Source: Kitasatospora phosalacinea (GTDB taxonomy: Bacteria > Actinomycetota > Actinomycetes > Streptomycetales > Streptomycetaceae). Taken from it: a DNA stretch of 64,000 bases. The stretch covers positions 124,001-188,000 of the forward strand of contig NZ_JNWZ01000002.1 in the NCBI RefSeq assembly GCF_000716545.1, read 5' to 3'. A program made the position numbers and the translations under genes. Shown piece by piece: positions 25,821-35,532 of the stretch (position 1 is the first letter of the stretch; every line of letters starts with the position of its first letter). A model generated the notes under the pieces. It was not told the origin of the DNA. It worked only from the letters and a program-made list of their open reading frames with translations, and made no database searches.

Positions 25821-25858
25821 CGGGAGCCGCCCCGGGACTCGTCCGGGGGCGGCTCCCG
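25821..25858 (+). terminator. Terminator after malic enzyme
   Basis: CGGGAGCCGCCCC (25821-25833) pairs perfectly with GGGGCGGCTCCCG (25846-25858), 15 bases after the stop codon. Confidence 0.88.
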
Positions 25859-25955
25859 CCGCGGGCGCACGGCGGCGGCCCCGGAAAAGCAATATGGGGA
25901 CGTTCACAGTGAGTCGCGGTTAACACGCGGGGGGCCGCCCGGTTATGGTCCGGGC

Positions 25956-26918
25956 ATGTTCGCTGCCTACGCCGCCCGCATCAGTCCCGACGACCCGCTC
26001 AGCGCACTGGAGTTGGGCGAGGTGCCCGAACCGGTGGCCCGGCCGGGGTGGAGCGTGGTGACGGTGAAGGCCGCCACGCTGAACCACCACGACCTGTGGT
26101 CGCTGCGCGGGGTCGGACTGCCCGCCGAACGGCTGCCCATGGTGCTCGGCTGCGACGCCGCCGGCGTCGACGAGGACGGCAACGAGGTGGTCATCCACTC
26201 GGTGGTCGGCCAGAGCGGCCACGGCGTGGGCCCGGACGAGTCGCCGTCCATCCTGACCGAGCGCTACCAGGGCACCTTCGCCCAGCGCGTCGCGGTGCCG
26301 ACCTGGAACCTGCTGCCCAAGCCGGCGGAGCTGAGCTTCGAGCAGGCCGCCTGCCTGCCCACCGCCTGGCTGACCGCGTACCGGATGCTGTTCACCAACG
26401 CGGGCGTGAAGCCCGGCGACACGGTCCTGGTGCAGGGCGCCGGCGGCGGGGTGTCGACCGCGCTGGTGGTGCTGGCCAAGGCGGCCGGGCTGCGGGTGTG
26501 GGTCACCGGGCGGGACGAGGCGAAGCGGGCCCGGGCGGTGGAGCTCGGCGCGGACGCGGCGTTCGAGAGCGGGGCCCGGCTGCCGGAGCGGGTGGACGCG
26601 GTGATGGAGACCGTCGGCGCGGCGACCTGGTCGCACTCGGTGAAGTCGCTGCGCCCCGGCGGCACCATCGTGATCTCGGGGGCGACCAGCGGGCCGAACC
26701 CGAAGTCCACCGAGCTGAACCGGATCTTCTTCCTGCAGCTCAAGGTGGTCGGCTCCACCATGGGCTCCAAGGAGGAGCTGGCCGGCCTGCTGGCGCTGTG
26801 CGCCAACTCCGGGGTGCGGCCGGTGATCGACTCGGTGCTGCCGCTGACCGGGGCCCGGGAGGCGTTCGCCCGGCTGGAGCGCGGGGACGTGTTCGGCAAG
26901 CTGGTGCTCACCCCCTGA
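25956..26918 (+). CDS. Zinc-type alcohol dehydrogenase-like / quinone oxidoreductase (MDR)
   Basis: 320 residues of the medium-chain dehydrogenase/reductase family: a GroES-like N-terminus (KAATLNHHDLWSLRG, LGCDAAGVDEDG) and a Rossmann domain with DTVLVQGAGGGVSTALVVLA. The cysteine pattern of the structural zinc site is absent, so it fits the zinc-free quinone-oxidoreductase branch, using NADPH to reduce quinones or enones. The substrate is unknown. It is transcribed alone between two terminators and converges on the PadR gene. Confidence 0.87.
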   Translation: MFAAYAARISPDDPLSALELGEVPEPVARPGWSVVTVKAATLNHHDLWSLRGVGLPAERLPMVLGCDAAGVDEDGNEVVIHSVVGQSGHGVGPDESPSILTERYQGTFAQRVAVPTWNLLPKPAELSFEQAACLPTAWLTAYRMLFTNAGVKPGDTVLVQGAGGGVSTALVVLAKAAGLRVWVTGRDEAKRARAVELGADAAFESGARLPERVDAVMETVGAATWSHSVKSLRPGGTIVISGATSGPNPKSTELNRIFFLQLKVVGSTMGSKEELAGLLALCANSGVRPVIDSVLPLTGAREAFARLERGDVFGKLVLTP

Positions 26919-26959
26919 CGGCCCCCGGAGACCGGGAGCCCCCGGGCGCGGCGAAGGGC

Positions 26960-26992
26960 GGAGCGCCCCCGACCCGTCCTCGGGGGCGCTCC
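26960..26992. terminator. Bidirectional terminator
   Basis: GGAGCGCCCCCGA (26960-26972) pairs perfectly with TCGGGGGCGCTCC (26980-26992) around a 7-base loop, between convergent MDR and PadR genes. Confidence 0.9.
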
Positions 26993-27005
26993 GGGTCCGC
27001 GGGGT

Positions 27006-28031
27006 TCAGCGCTCGTACAGGGCGCGGGCGGCGGCGGCCAGCGCCCGCTGGGCGCGGGCCAGCCGGGCGGCGTCGACGCCGCGGTCGCGGGCGGTGTCCC
27101 GGACGTGGTCGCGGAACCGGTCGAGCAGGCGCTCCAGCTCGCGGGCCGGGTCGCCGGCCGGGTCGGTGCGGGCCCAGTCGGGCAGCTCGGCGGGCTCGGA
27201 CGGCTCGGCGTGCCCGGCCCGTTCGGCGTCGTCGTCCCGGCCGGGGGCGTCCTTGTCGAGGTCGATCCGGACGGCCGGCTCCTCGGGCGCGCCCCAGCGC
27301 GCCGCGTCCGCCAACGAGCCCAGACCGCGGGTGAGTTCGGCCAGGCCCTCGGCCAGCCCGGCCGACCAGTCGCCGCCCGCGGCGTGCGCCCGGACCTGCT
27401 CCTCGACCCGGCGCTTGAGCCGCAGCGCCTCCTGCTGGGCGGCGGTGCGGGCGGCCCTGGACTGCTCGCGCAGCCGCTTGGTCTCGGCCTCGGCGGCCTT
27501 GGCCTGCCGGCGGGCCGCCTTCTCCTGCTCCTTGGCCCGCCGGGCCTGCTCCTTGGTCTCGGCCTTGAGCCGGGCGAACTCCTCCTTGGCCCGCTGCCAG
27601 GACTCCTGGTCGCGCCAGGGCGGCCCGCCGGGGGCGGCGGTGGCCGAGTCGGTGGCGGCCTGGTTCCACAGCTCGGCGCGCAGGTCCTTGGCGTTGTCCC
27701 GGACGTCCTGCCGGATGGCTCCGGCGAGCTGGCCGACCGAGTCGTGGATCTCGGCCTCCAGGTCGGTCAACTCGGCCGAGCGGGAGGTGAGTTCGCTCTG
27801 CCCGGCGTCGGTGAGCCGGTAGACCTTGCGGCCGCCCTCGGTGGTGTGGCTGACCAGGCCCTCCGCCTCCAGCTTGGCGAGCCGGGGGTAGACGGTGCCC
27901 GCGGAGGGCGCGTACAGGCCGTGGAAGCGCTCCTCCAGCAGGCGGATCACCTCGTAGCCGTGCCGGGGGCTCTCGTCGAGCAGCTTCAGCAGGTAGAGGC
28001 GGAGCCGTCCGTGGCCGAACACCGGTGTCAT
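27006..28031 (-). CDS. PadR-family regulator with long coiled-coil C-terminus
   Basis: 341 residues. The N-terminal PadR winged helix (about 1-90) has LRLYLLKLLDESPRHGYEVI, SAGTVYPRLAKLEAEGLVS and GGRKVYRLTDAG. The rest is long and highly charged: a predicted coiled coil at about 150-220 (AKEQEKAARRQAKAAEAETK and nearby), then an acidic linker and a helical C-terminus. Usual PadR proteins have 110-190 residues, so the tail is an extension. It follows the DUF4097 gene with TGATG overlap and likely represses the pair through the two similar palindromes at 28954-28997. Confidence 0.88.
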   Translation of the reverse strand: MTPVFGHGRLRLYLLKLLDESPRHGYEVIRLLEERFHGLYAPSAGTVYPRLAKLEAEGLVSHTTEGGRKVYRLTDAGQSELTSRSAELTDLEAEIHDSVGQLAGAIRQDVRDNAKDLRAELWNQAATDSATAAPGGPPWRDQESWQRAKEEFARLKAETKEQARRAKEQEKAARRQAKAAEAETKRLREQSRAARTAAQQEALRLKRRVEEQVRAHAAGGDWSAGLAEGLAELTRGLGSLADAARWGAPEEPAVRIDLDKDAPGRDDDAERAGHAEPSEPAELPDWARTDPAGDPARELERLLDRFRDHVRDTARDRGVDAARLARAQRALAAAARALYER

Positions 28032-28924
28032 CAGGCCTCCTTGGTCAGGTCGAGCGGGGCCGTCGGCAGCTCCTTGAGCGGGCGGTCCTCCTCGGCGTCG
28101 GGGCGGCGCTGGACGGTGACCGCGCCGGTGACGGTGGTCACCGAGAGGCGGCCGCGGCCGGTGCCGAGCTGGCCGGAGAGCTTCTTGGAGCCCCAGCCGC
28201 CGCCGACGCTCAGCTCGGCGAAGGCGCTGGAGAGCGTACCGCTGGTGGTGCCGGCCTCGACCTTGGCGTCGGCCAGGGCGGGCAGTCGGACGCCGACCGC
28301 GCCGGAGACGGTGTTGACCGTGATGTCGGTGGGGGTGGCGGCGTCCAGGTCCAGGGTGACGGCGCCGGAGACCGAGTGCGCGCGGATCTTCGTCGCGGAG
28401 CCGGCCACCAGGGTGACCGCGCCGGACACCGTGTTGACCTTCAGCTCGCCGGACAGGCCCTCGGCGTCGACGTCGCCCGAGACGGTGTTGGCGCTGACCT
28501 GGCCGGTCAGGCCGGCCAGCGTGGTGGCGCCGCTGGCGCCGTGCACCCCGACCTCGCCGGCGATCCCGGAGACCGTGGCGTCCGCCGAGACGGTGCCGAC
28601 CCGGACCACGGCGGCGGCCGGCACGGCCACCGTGACGTCGGCGCTGCGCTTGCGGCGCAGGCCGGAGAAGAAGGACTTGACCGTCTGCACGGACTTCACG
28701 GCCGCGCCGAACTCGCTCCAGCTGAGGTCCTTGTAGGTGACGGTGAGCACGCCGTCCTCCAGCGTGACCTGCAGCGGCTCACCCTCCAGGCGGGCCGCTT
28801 CGAGCCGGGCCGGGCCCTCGGTGGGCACCACGTTCACCGTGCCGTCGACGACGCGCACGTGCAGGGTGTGCACGGCCCCGTCGAAGGCGATCTTCTCGGC
28901 ACTGTCTACCGTCCACTCGGTCAT
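28031..28924 (-). CDS. DUF4097-family beta-strand repeat protein
   Basis: 297 residues made of short, regular beta-strand repeats such as NTVSGAVTL, HSVSGAVTLDLD and NTVSGAVGVRLP at intervals of about 20 residues. This is the DUF4097 solenoid (adhesin-like) pattern. There is no signal peptide or membrane helix, so it is probably cytoplasmic. It is first in a two-gene unit with the PadR regulator. The molecular role of this widespread pair is unknown; links to envelope stress are seen in other families. Confidence 0.88.
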   Translation of the reverse strand: MTEWTVDSAEKIAFDGAVHTLHVRVVDGTVNVVPTEGPARLEAARLEGEPLQVTLEDGVLTVTYKDLSWSEFGAAVKSVQTVKSFFSGLRRKRSADVTVAVPAAAVVRVGTVSADATVSGIAGEVGVHGASGATTLAGLTGQVSANTVSGDVDAEGLSGELKVNTVSGAVTLVAGSATKIRAHSVSGAVTLDLDAATPTDITVNTVSGAVGVRLPALADAKVEAGTTSGTLSSAFAELSVGGGWGSKKLSGQLGTGRGRLSVTTVTGAVTVQRRPDAEEDRPLKELPTAPLDLTKEA

Positions 28925-28953
28925 TTCGGGCTCCCCGTCCTCTTGCGCGCCAT

Positions 28954-28969
28954 ACGCGATGTATCGCGT
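28954..28969. promoter_or_regulatory. PadR-type operator 1
   Basis: ACGCGAT-GT-ATCGCGT, perfect 7-base arms, 30 bases before the DUF4097 start. Confidence 0.75.
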
Positions 28970-28981
28970 CCTTCCTGTTCT

Positions 28982-28997
28982 TCACGATATATCGCGT
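28982..28997. promoter_or_regulatory. PadR-type operator 2
   Basis: TCACGATATATCGCGT matches operator 1 at 13 of 16 positions and starts 28 bases from its start, so the two fall almost on the same helix face. Confidence 0.65.
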
Positions 28998-29082
28998 AGC
29001 CGGGAAGTCAAGGAGCTCCGACCCCCACCCCGACCCGGAGCGCACCCCGAGGCTCCGCTCCGGGGGAACCCCGGGAACGGCC

Positions 29083-29116
29083 GCGGCCCGGAAGGCGAAC
29101 TCGCCTTCCGGGCCGC
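29083..29116 (-). terminator. Terminator after the DUF6104 gene
   Basis: GCGGCCCGGAAGGCGA (29083-29098) pairs perfectly with 29101-29116, about 25 bases after the stop of the gene at 29140. Confidence 0.85.
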
Positions 29117-29120
29117 TCGA

Positions 29121-29135
29121 CTGACGGTGCGTCAG
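29121..29135. repeat. CTGACGGTGCGTCAG hairpin, copy 2
   Basis: Identical to 12412-12426. It lies five bases after the stop of the DUF6104 gene and before the large terminator hairpin. Confidence 0.65.
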
Positions 29136-29139
29136 CCGG

Positions 29140-29322
29140 TCACTCGTCGTCGTCCTCGTCGTCCAGCCGGGCCAGCCAGGTGGCCAGCCGCTCCACCGGC
29201 ACCTCGAAGTCCGGGTTCAGGTCCACGAACTCCCGCAGGCGCTCGGCCAGCCACCCGAAGGTGACCTCCTCCTCGCCTCGCCGGCTCTCCAACTCCTCGA
29301 TGCCGCGGTCGGTGAAGTACAC
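29140..29322 (-). CDS. Small DUF6104-like protein
   Basis: 60 residues from the GTG at 29322, with GGAG nine bases before it; the open frame continues upstream without family similarity. The sequence VYFTDRGIEELESRRGEEE, then VTFGWLAERLREFVDLNPDF and a very acidic end (LDDEDDDE), matches a short family conserved in Streptomyces that I know as DUF6104. It is acidic and helical, with no membrane segment. Function unknown. It sits next to the Ser/Thr kinase gene on the same strand, 60 bases apart, and may be cotranscribed with it. Confidence 0.82.
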   Translation of the reverse strand: MYFTDRGIEELESRRGEEEVTFGWLAERLREFVDLNPDFEVPVERLATWLARLDDEDDDE

Positions 29323-29381
29323 GGTGGTTCGCTCCGGGGGTGCTGGTTCTGGTCCGTCGGACCCAGGATAAGGGGCCGCGA

Positions 29382-31286
29382 TCAGCCGTTGTACTTGTAG
29401 TAGCTGAGCGAGATGGACACCGCGCCGCTGCTGGTGGTGTTGACGATCTTGACGATCGCCACGCTCCAGGTCTGGCGGTTGCGCACGCAGACCATCCGGC
29501 CCGGCGGGAGGTCGTTGTACGGGAACTCGGCGCTCGGGTTCTTGTCGATGGCGTCCGAGCACTCCTGCGGGGTGAGGGTGTCCGTCTTGCTGAGGTAGCG
29601 GTCGAAGCCGTCCGCCACCCGCAGCTCGTCGTAGCTGGGCCGCAGGAAGACGTCGCTGCTGGAGGAGGTCGGCACCACCTTGCCGTTCAGCAGGTCGAAA
29701 CCGTAGTCGGTGCTGGGCGCGGACAGCTCGCGGTCGGTGTAGACCGCGGTGAACCCGGCGGGCGCCCCGCTCTTGCGGGCGGAGGGCGAGGGCGAGGCCG
29801 AGGCCGAGGGGGACGGCGAGGCCGGCGCGGAGTGCGAGGGGCCCGGCGTCGTCGCCCGGTCCTGGCTGCCGCCGCCGACGCCCGCCGCGTCCGGCGAGGC
29901 CGCGGGGTTCTGCGCGGTCGACTGGCCGCCCTTGGCGCTGCCCCCGGCGTCGTCCTTGCCGAGCTCCTTCATCAGCACCAGGCCGCCGGTGGTGCCCGCC
30001 AGCAGCGTCACCAGCACGACCACCAGCAGGGTCTTCCAGGACACCCCGCCCCGGCGCTCGGGCTTCGCCGGGGCCGGCGCGGGGGCGGGGGCCGGTTCGG
30101 CGGCCAGCGGGAAGGCGGGCGTCGGCGGCGGGGTGTGCCGCTCGGTCAGCCGCAGCGTCGGATCGGCCGGGGCCACCGGGCCGGTGACCGCCTCCGAGGT
30201 CGGAGCGGGCGGGCCGAACGCACCGGACGGGGGCGCCACCGGGGCGTGCTGCTGCACGGGGGGCACGACCGGGGGAGCGAACGGGGCGGCCGGCGGCGGG
30301 GGAGTGGCGGGCAGGGTCGGCGGCACCGCGGGCAGCGGCGTCGGCGGGGTCCTCGGCAGGTCGGAGCGCCGGGTGATCTCGGTGTTCACCTGGCCGGGCA
30401 GCCAGTCCTCGCCGAACCGCAGCTGCCCGCCGACGGCCGGGTGCTCCCGGGCCGCCTGGATGAGCTCCGCGGGCGTCGGCCGGTCCTCCGGGTCCTTCGC
30501 CAGGCAGCGGCCGACCAGCTCGCGCAGCGGCGCCGGGACGGTGCTCAGGTCCGGCTCCTCGTGCACCACCCGGTACAGCACCGCGGTGTCCGGCCCGTCG
30601 CCGAACGGCGGCGCGCCGCCCGCCACGTACGCGGTCAGCGCGCCCAGCGCGAACACGTCGGTGGCCGGGGTGATCGGCCTGCCCTGGGCCTGCTCCGGCG
30701 ACATGAAGGCCGGCGAGCCGATCCGGTAGCCGGTGCCGGTCAGCGCCGTCGCGTCGGCGGCCCGGGCGATGCCGAAGTCGATCACCCGGGGCCCGTCCGA
30801 GGCCACCAGCACGTTGGCCGGCTTGAGGTCCCGGTGCACCACCCGGACGCTGTGGATCGCCTGCAGCGCCTCCGCGATGCCGCCGACCAGCAGCAGCACC
30901 GTGCGCACCGGCAGCGCCCCGTGCTCGCGCACCACCTGCTGCAGCGACGGGCCCGGCACGTACGAGGTGACCAGCCAGGGCGCGCCCGACTCCAGACCGC
31001 CGGAGTCGATCACCTGCGCGGTGTACAGCCCGTGGATGCGCTGGGCGCTGCCCACCTCCTGCGCGAAGCGGCGGCGGAACTCCCCGTCCTCGGCGAACTC
31101 GGGGCGCACCACCTTGAGCGCCACCGGCCGGCCGCCCGGCGTGTACGACAGGTAGACCCGGCCCATGCCGCCGGCGCCGAGGCGGGCGAACAGCCGGTAG
31201 CCGCCGACCTCCCGGGGGTCGTCCGGCAGCAGGGGCTGGAAGACCGGTGGGAGCGGGACGGCGTTCTTCGGAGTGTCGGCTGCCAT
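29382..31286 (-). CDS. PknB-type Ser/Thr protein kinase, membrane-anchored
   Basis: 634 residues from the ATG at 31286. The kinase domain is at about 28-280: glycine loop LGAGGMGRVY, VAIK-type Lys58 (VALKVV), HRDLKPANVL and DFGIA. A Pro-rich cytoplasmic linker (about 310-430) follows, then one membrane helix (TLLVVVLVTLLAGTTGGLVL), then a Ser/Pro low-complexity spacer (PSPSASASPSPS). The C-terminus is an extracellular domain of about 120 residues with two cysteines. It has no PASTA repeats, so it should sense something other than muropeptides. It lies downstream of kgd but behind a strong terminator. Confidence 0.9.
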   Translation of the reverse strand: MAADTPKNAVPLPPVFQPLLPDDPREVGGYRLFARLGAGGMGRVYLSYTPGGRPVALKVVRPEFAEDGEFRRRFAQEVGSAQRIHGLYTAQVIDSGGLESGAPWLVTSYVPGPSLQQVVREHGALPVRTVLLLVGGIAEALQAIHSVRVVHRDLKPANVLVASDGPRVIDFGIARAADATALTGTGYRIGSPAFMSPEQAQGRPITPATDVFALGALTAYVAGGAPPFGDGPDTAVLYRVVHEEPDLSTVPAPLRELVGRCLAKDPEDRPTPAELIQAAREHPAVGGQLRFGEDWLPGQVNTEITRRSDLPRTPPTPLPAVPPTLPATPPPPAAPFAPPVVPPVQQHAPVAPPSGAFGPPAPTSEAVTGPVAPADPTLRLTERHTPPPTPAFPLAAEPAPAPAPAPAKPERRGGVSWKTLLVVVLVTLLAGTTGGLVLMKELGKDDAGGSAKGGQSTAQNPAASPDAAGVGGGSQDRATTPGPSHSAPASPSPSASASPSPSARKSGAPAGFTAVYTDRELSAPSTDYGFDLLNGKVVPTSSSSDVFLRPSYDELRVADGFDRYLSKTDTLTPQECSDAIDKNPSAEFPYNDLPPGRMVCVRNRQTWSVAIVKIVNTTSSGAVSISLSYYKYNG

Positions 31287-31422
31287 GCGGCTGGTCCCCC
31301 TTGGATGAGCGTGTCGAAGACGGCCGTCCGCGCGGCGTCGGAAGCGGCGGACCATAACCTATCGATCCGTCAGACCCCCCGCAGCACGCGCCGGTCCGCA
31401 GAGCGTCACGGTCCGGAAACGG

Positions 31423-31461
31423 AACCGCTCCCGCCCCCGGGAGCCGGGGGCGGGAGCGGTT
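31423..31461 (-). terminator. Terminator after kgd
   Basis: AACCGCTCCCGCCCCC (31423-31438) pairs perfectly with 31446-31461 around 7 bases, 24 bases past the stop codon. Confidence 0.92.
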
Positions 31462-31484
31462 CGCGGCGCTCCGCGGTCAGCGCG

Positions 31485-34400
31485 TCAGAGCGAGAACACC
31501 TCTTCGATCAGCGCCTGCTGCTCGACGGCGTGCCGCTTGGCGGAACCCACGGCCGGGGCCGAGGACGCCGGGCGGGCCACCCGGCGCAGTCGGGCGTTGC
31601 CGCCCGAGCGGCCGATCACGACCTGCAGGTGGTCGACCAGGTTCATCGCGATGAACGGCCAGGCACCCTGGTTCGCCGGCTCCTCCTGCGCCCAGACGAA
31701 CTGGACGTTCTCGCCGTAGCGGCCCAGCTCCTCCTGCAGCTCGGCCACCGGCAGCGGGTACAGGCGCTCGACGCGGACGATCGCGGTGTCGGTGACGCCG
31801 CGCTCGGTCCGGGCCCCCTCCAGGTCGTAGTAGAACTTGCCGGAGGTGATGACGACCTTGCGGACCTGCGCCGGGTCGACCGTGCTGTCCCCGATCACCG
31901 GGCGGAACGAGCCGCTCAGGAACTCGGAGGTGGCGGACGCCGCGGCCTTCAGGCGCAGCATCGACTTCGGGGTGAAGACGATGAGCGGCTTGTGGTGCGG
32001 GTTGTGCGCCTGCCAGCGCAGCAGGTGGAAGTAGTTCGACGGCAGGGTCGGCATGGCGACCGTCATGTTGTCCTGCGCGCACAGCGCCAGGAAGCGCTCC
32101 GGGCGGGCGGACGAGTGGTCCGGGCCCTGGCCCTCCATGCCGTGCGGCAGCAGCAGGACGACACCGGAGTGCTGGCCCCACTTCTGCTCGGCGGAGGCGA
32201 TGTACTCGTCGACCATGGTCTGCGCGCCGTTGACGAAGTCGCCGAACTGCGCCTCCCACATGACCAGCGCGTTCGGGCGGGTCAGCGAGTAGCCGTACTC
32301 GAAGCCCATCGCCGCGTACTCGCTGAGCAGCGAGTCGTAGACGGTGAAGCGGGCCTGGTCCTCGGTCAGGTACATCAGCGGGGTGTAGTCCTCGCCGGTG
32401 TTCCGGTCGATCAGCACCGCGTGGCGCTGGCCGAAGGTGCCGCGGCGGGAGTCCTGGCCGGCCAGCCGGACGGGGTGGCCCTCCATCAGCAGCGAGCCGA
32501 TGGCGAGCGCCTCGCCGGTGGCCCAGTCGATGGTGTTGTCCTCGACCGAGGCGGCGCGGCGCTGCAACTGCGGCAGCAGGCGCGGGTGCACGGTCAGCCA
32601 GTCCGGCAGGTTGACCTGCGAGGCGGCGATCCGCTTGACCATCTCGGCGGAGATGCCGGTCTGGATGGACACCGGGAAGTCCGCGACCGGGCGGCCGGTC
32701 TCGGCCGGGGCCGGGGCGGCGGTGGCCTCGCGGACCTCGGAGAACACCTTCTCCAGCTGGCCCTGGAAGTCCTGGAGCGCCTGCTCCGCCTCTTCCATGG
32801 TGATGTCGCCGCGACCGATCAGCGCCTCGGTGTAGAGCTTGCGCACCGAGCGCTTCTTGTCGATCAGGTCGTACATCAGCGGCTGGGTGAACGACGGGTT
32901 GTCGGCCTCGTTGTGACCGCGGCGGCGGTAGCAGATGAGGTCGATCACGACGTCCTTGTGGAACTGCTGGCGGAACTCGAAGGCCAGGCGGGCCACGCGG
33001 ACCACGGCCTCCGGGTCGTCGCCGTTCACGTGGAAGATCGGCGCCTCGATCATCCGGGCCACGTCGGTGCAGTACATCGACGAGCGCGAGGAGGCCGGGG
33101 CGGCGGTGAAGCCGACCTGGTTGTTGACCACGATGTGCACGGTGCCGCCGGTGCGGTAGCCGCGCAGCTGCGACATGTTCAGGGTCTCCGCGACCACGCC
33201 CTGGCCCGCGAAGGCCGCGTCGCCGTGGATCTGGATCGGGAGCACCGGGAAGGTGGTGCCGCCGAAGTCCAGGATGTCCTGCTTGGCCCGGGCGATGCCC
33301 TCGACCACCGGGTCGACGGTCTCCAGGTGGGAGGGGTTGGCGGCCAGCGACACCTTGATGGTCTCGCCGTCCAGGCCGGTGAAGGTGCCCTCGGAGCCGA
33401 GGTGGTACTTCACGTCGCCGGAGCCGTGCATCGACTTCGGGTCGAGGTTGCCCTCGAACTCGCCGAAGATCTTGCCGAACGGCTTGCCGACGATGTTCGC
33501 CAGCACGTTCAGCCGGCCGCGGTGGGCCATGCCGATGACGGCCTCGTCGAGGCGGTGCTCGGCGGCGGCGTCGATGGTGGCGTCCAGCAGCGGGATGAGC
33601 GACTCGCCGCCCTCCAGCGAGAAGCGCTTCTGCCCGACGTACTTGGTCTGCAGGAAGGTCTCGAACGCCTCGGCCGAGTTCAGCCGGCGCAGGATGCGCA
33701 GCTGCTCCTCGCGCTCGGGCTTGGTGTACGGCTTCTCCAGGCGCTCCTGCAGCCACTTGCGCTGCGCCGGGTCCTGGATGTGCATGTACTCGATGCCGAC
33801 GGTGCGGCAGTACGTGTTGCGCAGCAGGCCGAGGATGTCGCGGAGCTTCATCATCTTCTGGCCGCCGAAGCCGCCGACCGCGAACTCGCGCTCCAGGTCC
33901 CACAGGGTGAGGCCGTGCGTGGTGACGTCCAGGTCGGGGTGCTTGCGCTGCATGTACTCCAGCGGGTCGGTGTCGGCCATCAGGTGGCCGCGGACCCGGT
34001 AGGAGTGGATCAGCTCCATGACGCGCGCGGTCTTGTTGACCTCGTCGTCGTGGGTGGTCGCCACGTCGGTGGCCCAGCGCACCGGCTCGTACGGGATCCG
34101 CAGGGACTCGAACACCTCGTCGTAGAAGTTGTTCGCGCCCAGCAGCAGCTGGTGGATCGAGCGCAGGAACTCGCCCGAGGCCGCGCCCTGGATGACCCGG
34201 TGGTCGTAGGTCGAGGTCAGGGTCATGATCTTGGAGATGCCCAGGCGGGCCAGCGTCTCCGGGGAGGAGCCCTGGAACTCGGCCGGGTACTCCATGGCGC
34301 CGACGCCGACGATGGTGCCCTGGTTCTGCATCAGGCGCGGCACGGAGTGCACGGTGCCGATGCCGCCGGGGTTGGTCAGCGAGACCGTGACGCCGGTGAA

Positions 34401-35231
34401 GTCGTCCATGGTCAGCTTGTTGGCGCGGGCCCGGCGGACGATGTCCTCGTAGGCCTGCCAGAAGCCGAAGAAGTCGAGCGTCTCGGCCTTCTTGATGGCC
34501 GCGACGACCAGCTGGCGGTCGCCGTTCGGCTTGACCAGGTCGATGGCGAGGCCCAGGTTCACGTGCTCGGGCTTCACCAGGTAGGACTTGCCGTCCTCCA
34601 CCTTGTAGCTGTAGTTCATGCCCGGGTTGGCCTTCACGGCCTGGACCAGCGCGTAGCCGATCAGGTGGGTGAAGGACACCTTGCCGCCGCGGGCGCGCTG
34701 CAGGTGGTTGTTGATGACGATGCGGTTGTCGATCAGCAGCTTCGCCGGGACGGCGCGCACCGAGGTGGCGGTCGGAACCTCCAGCGAGGCGTCCATGTTG
34801 GACGCCACGGCCTTGGCCGGGCCGCGCAGCGCGATCAGCTCGGGGCCCTCGGCGGCGGCCTTCGCGGGCGCGGCGGCGGCCGGGGCCGCCGCCTTCGGCG
34901 CGGGCGGCGCGGCGGGGGCGGCCGGGAGCGGCGCGGGAGCGGCCGTCGGCTGCGCGGGCGCCGGCGCGACGGGCGCGGGGGCGGCGGGCGCGGCCGGAGC
35001 AGCGGCAGCGGGAGCGGCAACGGGGGCCGGCTGGGCGCCGACCGGAGTTGCGGCCTGGGTCACTGGAGTCACCTCGGTACCGGGCTTGTAGTCGGCGAAA
35101 AAGTCCCACCAGGCGCGGTCGACCGAGGCCGGGTCCTGGAGGTACTGCTGGTAGATCTCGTCGACGAGCCACTCATTGGGGCCGAAGCCAGTGGAACTTG
35201 CCGAGCTGGGGGTTTCTTGGTGTGGCGACAC
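31485..35231 (-). CDS. kgd: Multifunctional 2-oxoglutarate metabolism enzyme (E1/E2-like, Kgd/SucA)
   Basis: 1248 residues. This is the actinobacterial fusion: an N-terminal E1 motif ([18 protein letters not shown]), an Ala/Pro linker without a lipoyl domain (about 60-130), an E2-type acyltransferase domain with [10 protein letters not shown] (D343-H344-R345), then the thiamine-diphosphate E1 part with [11 protein letters not shown] (Asp671) and the C-terminal transketolase region. It works in the 2-oxoglutarate dehydrogenase complex with lipoylated partners from the pyruvate complex, and can decarboxylate 2-oxoglutarate. In mycobacteria its partner GarA/OdhI is a kinase target; a Ser/Thr kinase gene lies just downstream here. 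A DasR box is 217 bases upstream. Confidence 0.95.
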   Translation of the reverse strand: MSPHQETPSSASSTGFGPNEWLVDEIYQQYLQDPASVDRAWWDFFADYKPGTEVTPVTQAATPVGAQPAPVAAPAAAAPAAPAAPAPVAPAPAQPTAAPAPLPAAPAAPPAPKAAAPAAAAPAKAAAEGPELIALRGPAKAVASNMDASLEVPTATSVRAVPAKLLIDNRIVINNHLQRARGGKVSFTHLIGYALVQAVKANPGMNYSYKVEDGKSYLVKPEHVNLGLAIDLVKPNGDRQLVVAAIKKAETLDFFGFWQAYEDIVRRARANKLTMDDFTGVTVSLTNPGGIGTVHSVPRLMQNQGTIVGVGAMEYPAEFQGSSPETLARLGISKIMTLTSTYDHRVIQGAASGEFLRSIHQLLLGANNFYDEVFESLRIPYEPVRWATDVATTHDDEVNKTARVMELIHSYRVRGHLMADTDPLEYMQRKHPDLDVTTHGLTLWDLEREFAVGGFGGQKMMKLRDILGLLRNTYCRTVGIEYMHIQDPAQRKWLQERLEKPYTKPEREEQLRILRRLNSAEAFETFLQTKYVGQKRFSLEGGESLIPLLDATIDAAAEHRLDEAVIGMAHRGRLNVLANIVGKPFGKIFGEFEGNLDPKSMHGSGDVKYHLGSEGTFTGLDGETIKVSLAANPSHLETVDPVVEGIARAKQDILDFGGTTFPVLPIQIHGDAAFAGQGVVAETLNMSQLRGYRTGGTVHIVVNNQVGFTAAPASSRSSMYCTDVARMIEAPIFHVNGDDPEAVVRVARLAFEFRQQFHKDVVIDLICYRRRGHNEADNPSFTQPLMYDLIDKKRSVRKLYTEALIGRGDITMEEAEQALQDFQGQLEKVFSEVREATAAPAPAETGRPVADFPVSIQTGISAEMVKRIAASQVNLPDWLTVHPRLLPQLQRRAASVEDNTIDWATGEALAIGSLLMEGHPVRLAGQDSRRGTFGQRHAVLIDRNTGEDYTPLMYLTEDQARFTVYDSLLSEYAAMGFEYGYSLTRPNALVMWEAQFGDFVNGAQTMVDEYIASAEQKWGQHSGVVLLLPHGMEGQGPDHSSARPERFLALCAQDNMTVAMPTLPSNYFHLLRWQAHNPHHKPLIVFTPKSMLRLKAAASATSEFLSGSFRPVIGDSTVDPAQVRKVVITSGKFYYDLEGARTERGVTDTAIVRVERLYPLPVAELQEELGRYGENVQFVWAQEEPANQGAWPFIAMNLVDHLQVVIGRSGGNARLRRVARPASSAPAVGSAKRHAVEQQALIEEVFSL

Positions 35232-35449
35232 GGGGCAACCGCCCTCTTCCGCTTCCTTTTGGGATGGTGGACAGCGGGGATTAAGGCTACGCCTCCCGCG
35301 AGTGATCGCGCAGTCCCCGGTGGGCAGGCGTCGCCCAGATCACATTGCCGGACCGGTTTTTGGCCGGATCCGTGCGTTAGGAATGCCGGAAATCAGGGAA
35401 CTCGACCGCTGATCGGTCGTGATCATACCGGCATGAAATCGGACGAACC

Positions 35450-35465
35450 AGTGGTCTGGACCACT
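35450..35465. promoter_or_regulatory. Near-perfect DasR box between kgd and the histidine kinase gene
   Basis: AGTGGTCTGGACCACT; the surrounding 35448-35467 is a perfect palindrome of 9-base arms around TG. It matches the DasR consensus at 13 of 16 positions, the best-formed palindrome of this kind in the window. It is intergenic, 217 bases before the kgd start and past the 3' end of the kinase gene. Confidence 0.8.
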
Positions 35466-35532
35466 GGGCGGGCCCGGCCGGACCCCGGTCCGGAGCGGCC
35501 GCGCCCCGGTTCGTACCGATTCCGCCACAGTC
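35466..35532. other. Rest of the kgd upstream gap
   Basis: The full gap is 35232-35532. Besides the DasR box it has a less GC-rich patch (35336-35440, TTAGGAATGCCGGAAATC, GATCATACCGGCATG), likely the kgd promoter area. No gene is seen. Confidence 0.4.

Noticed and set aside
25956..26918. Zinc-dependent alcohol dehydrogenase activity for the MDR protein
   Set aside because: The cysteines of the structural and catalytic zinc sites are missing; it fits the zinc-free quinone-oxidoreductase branch better.
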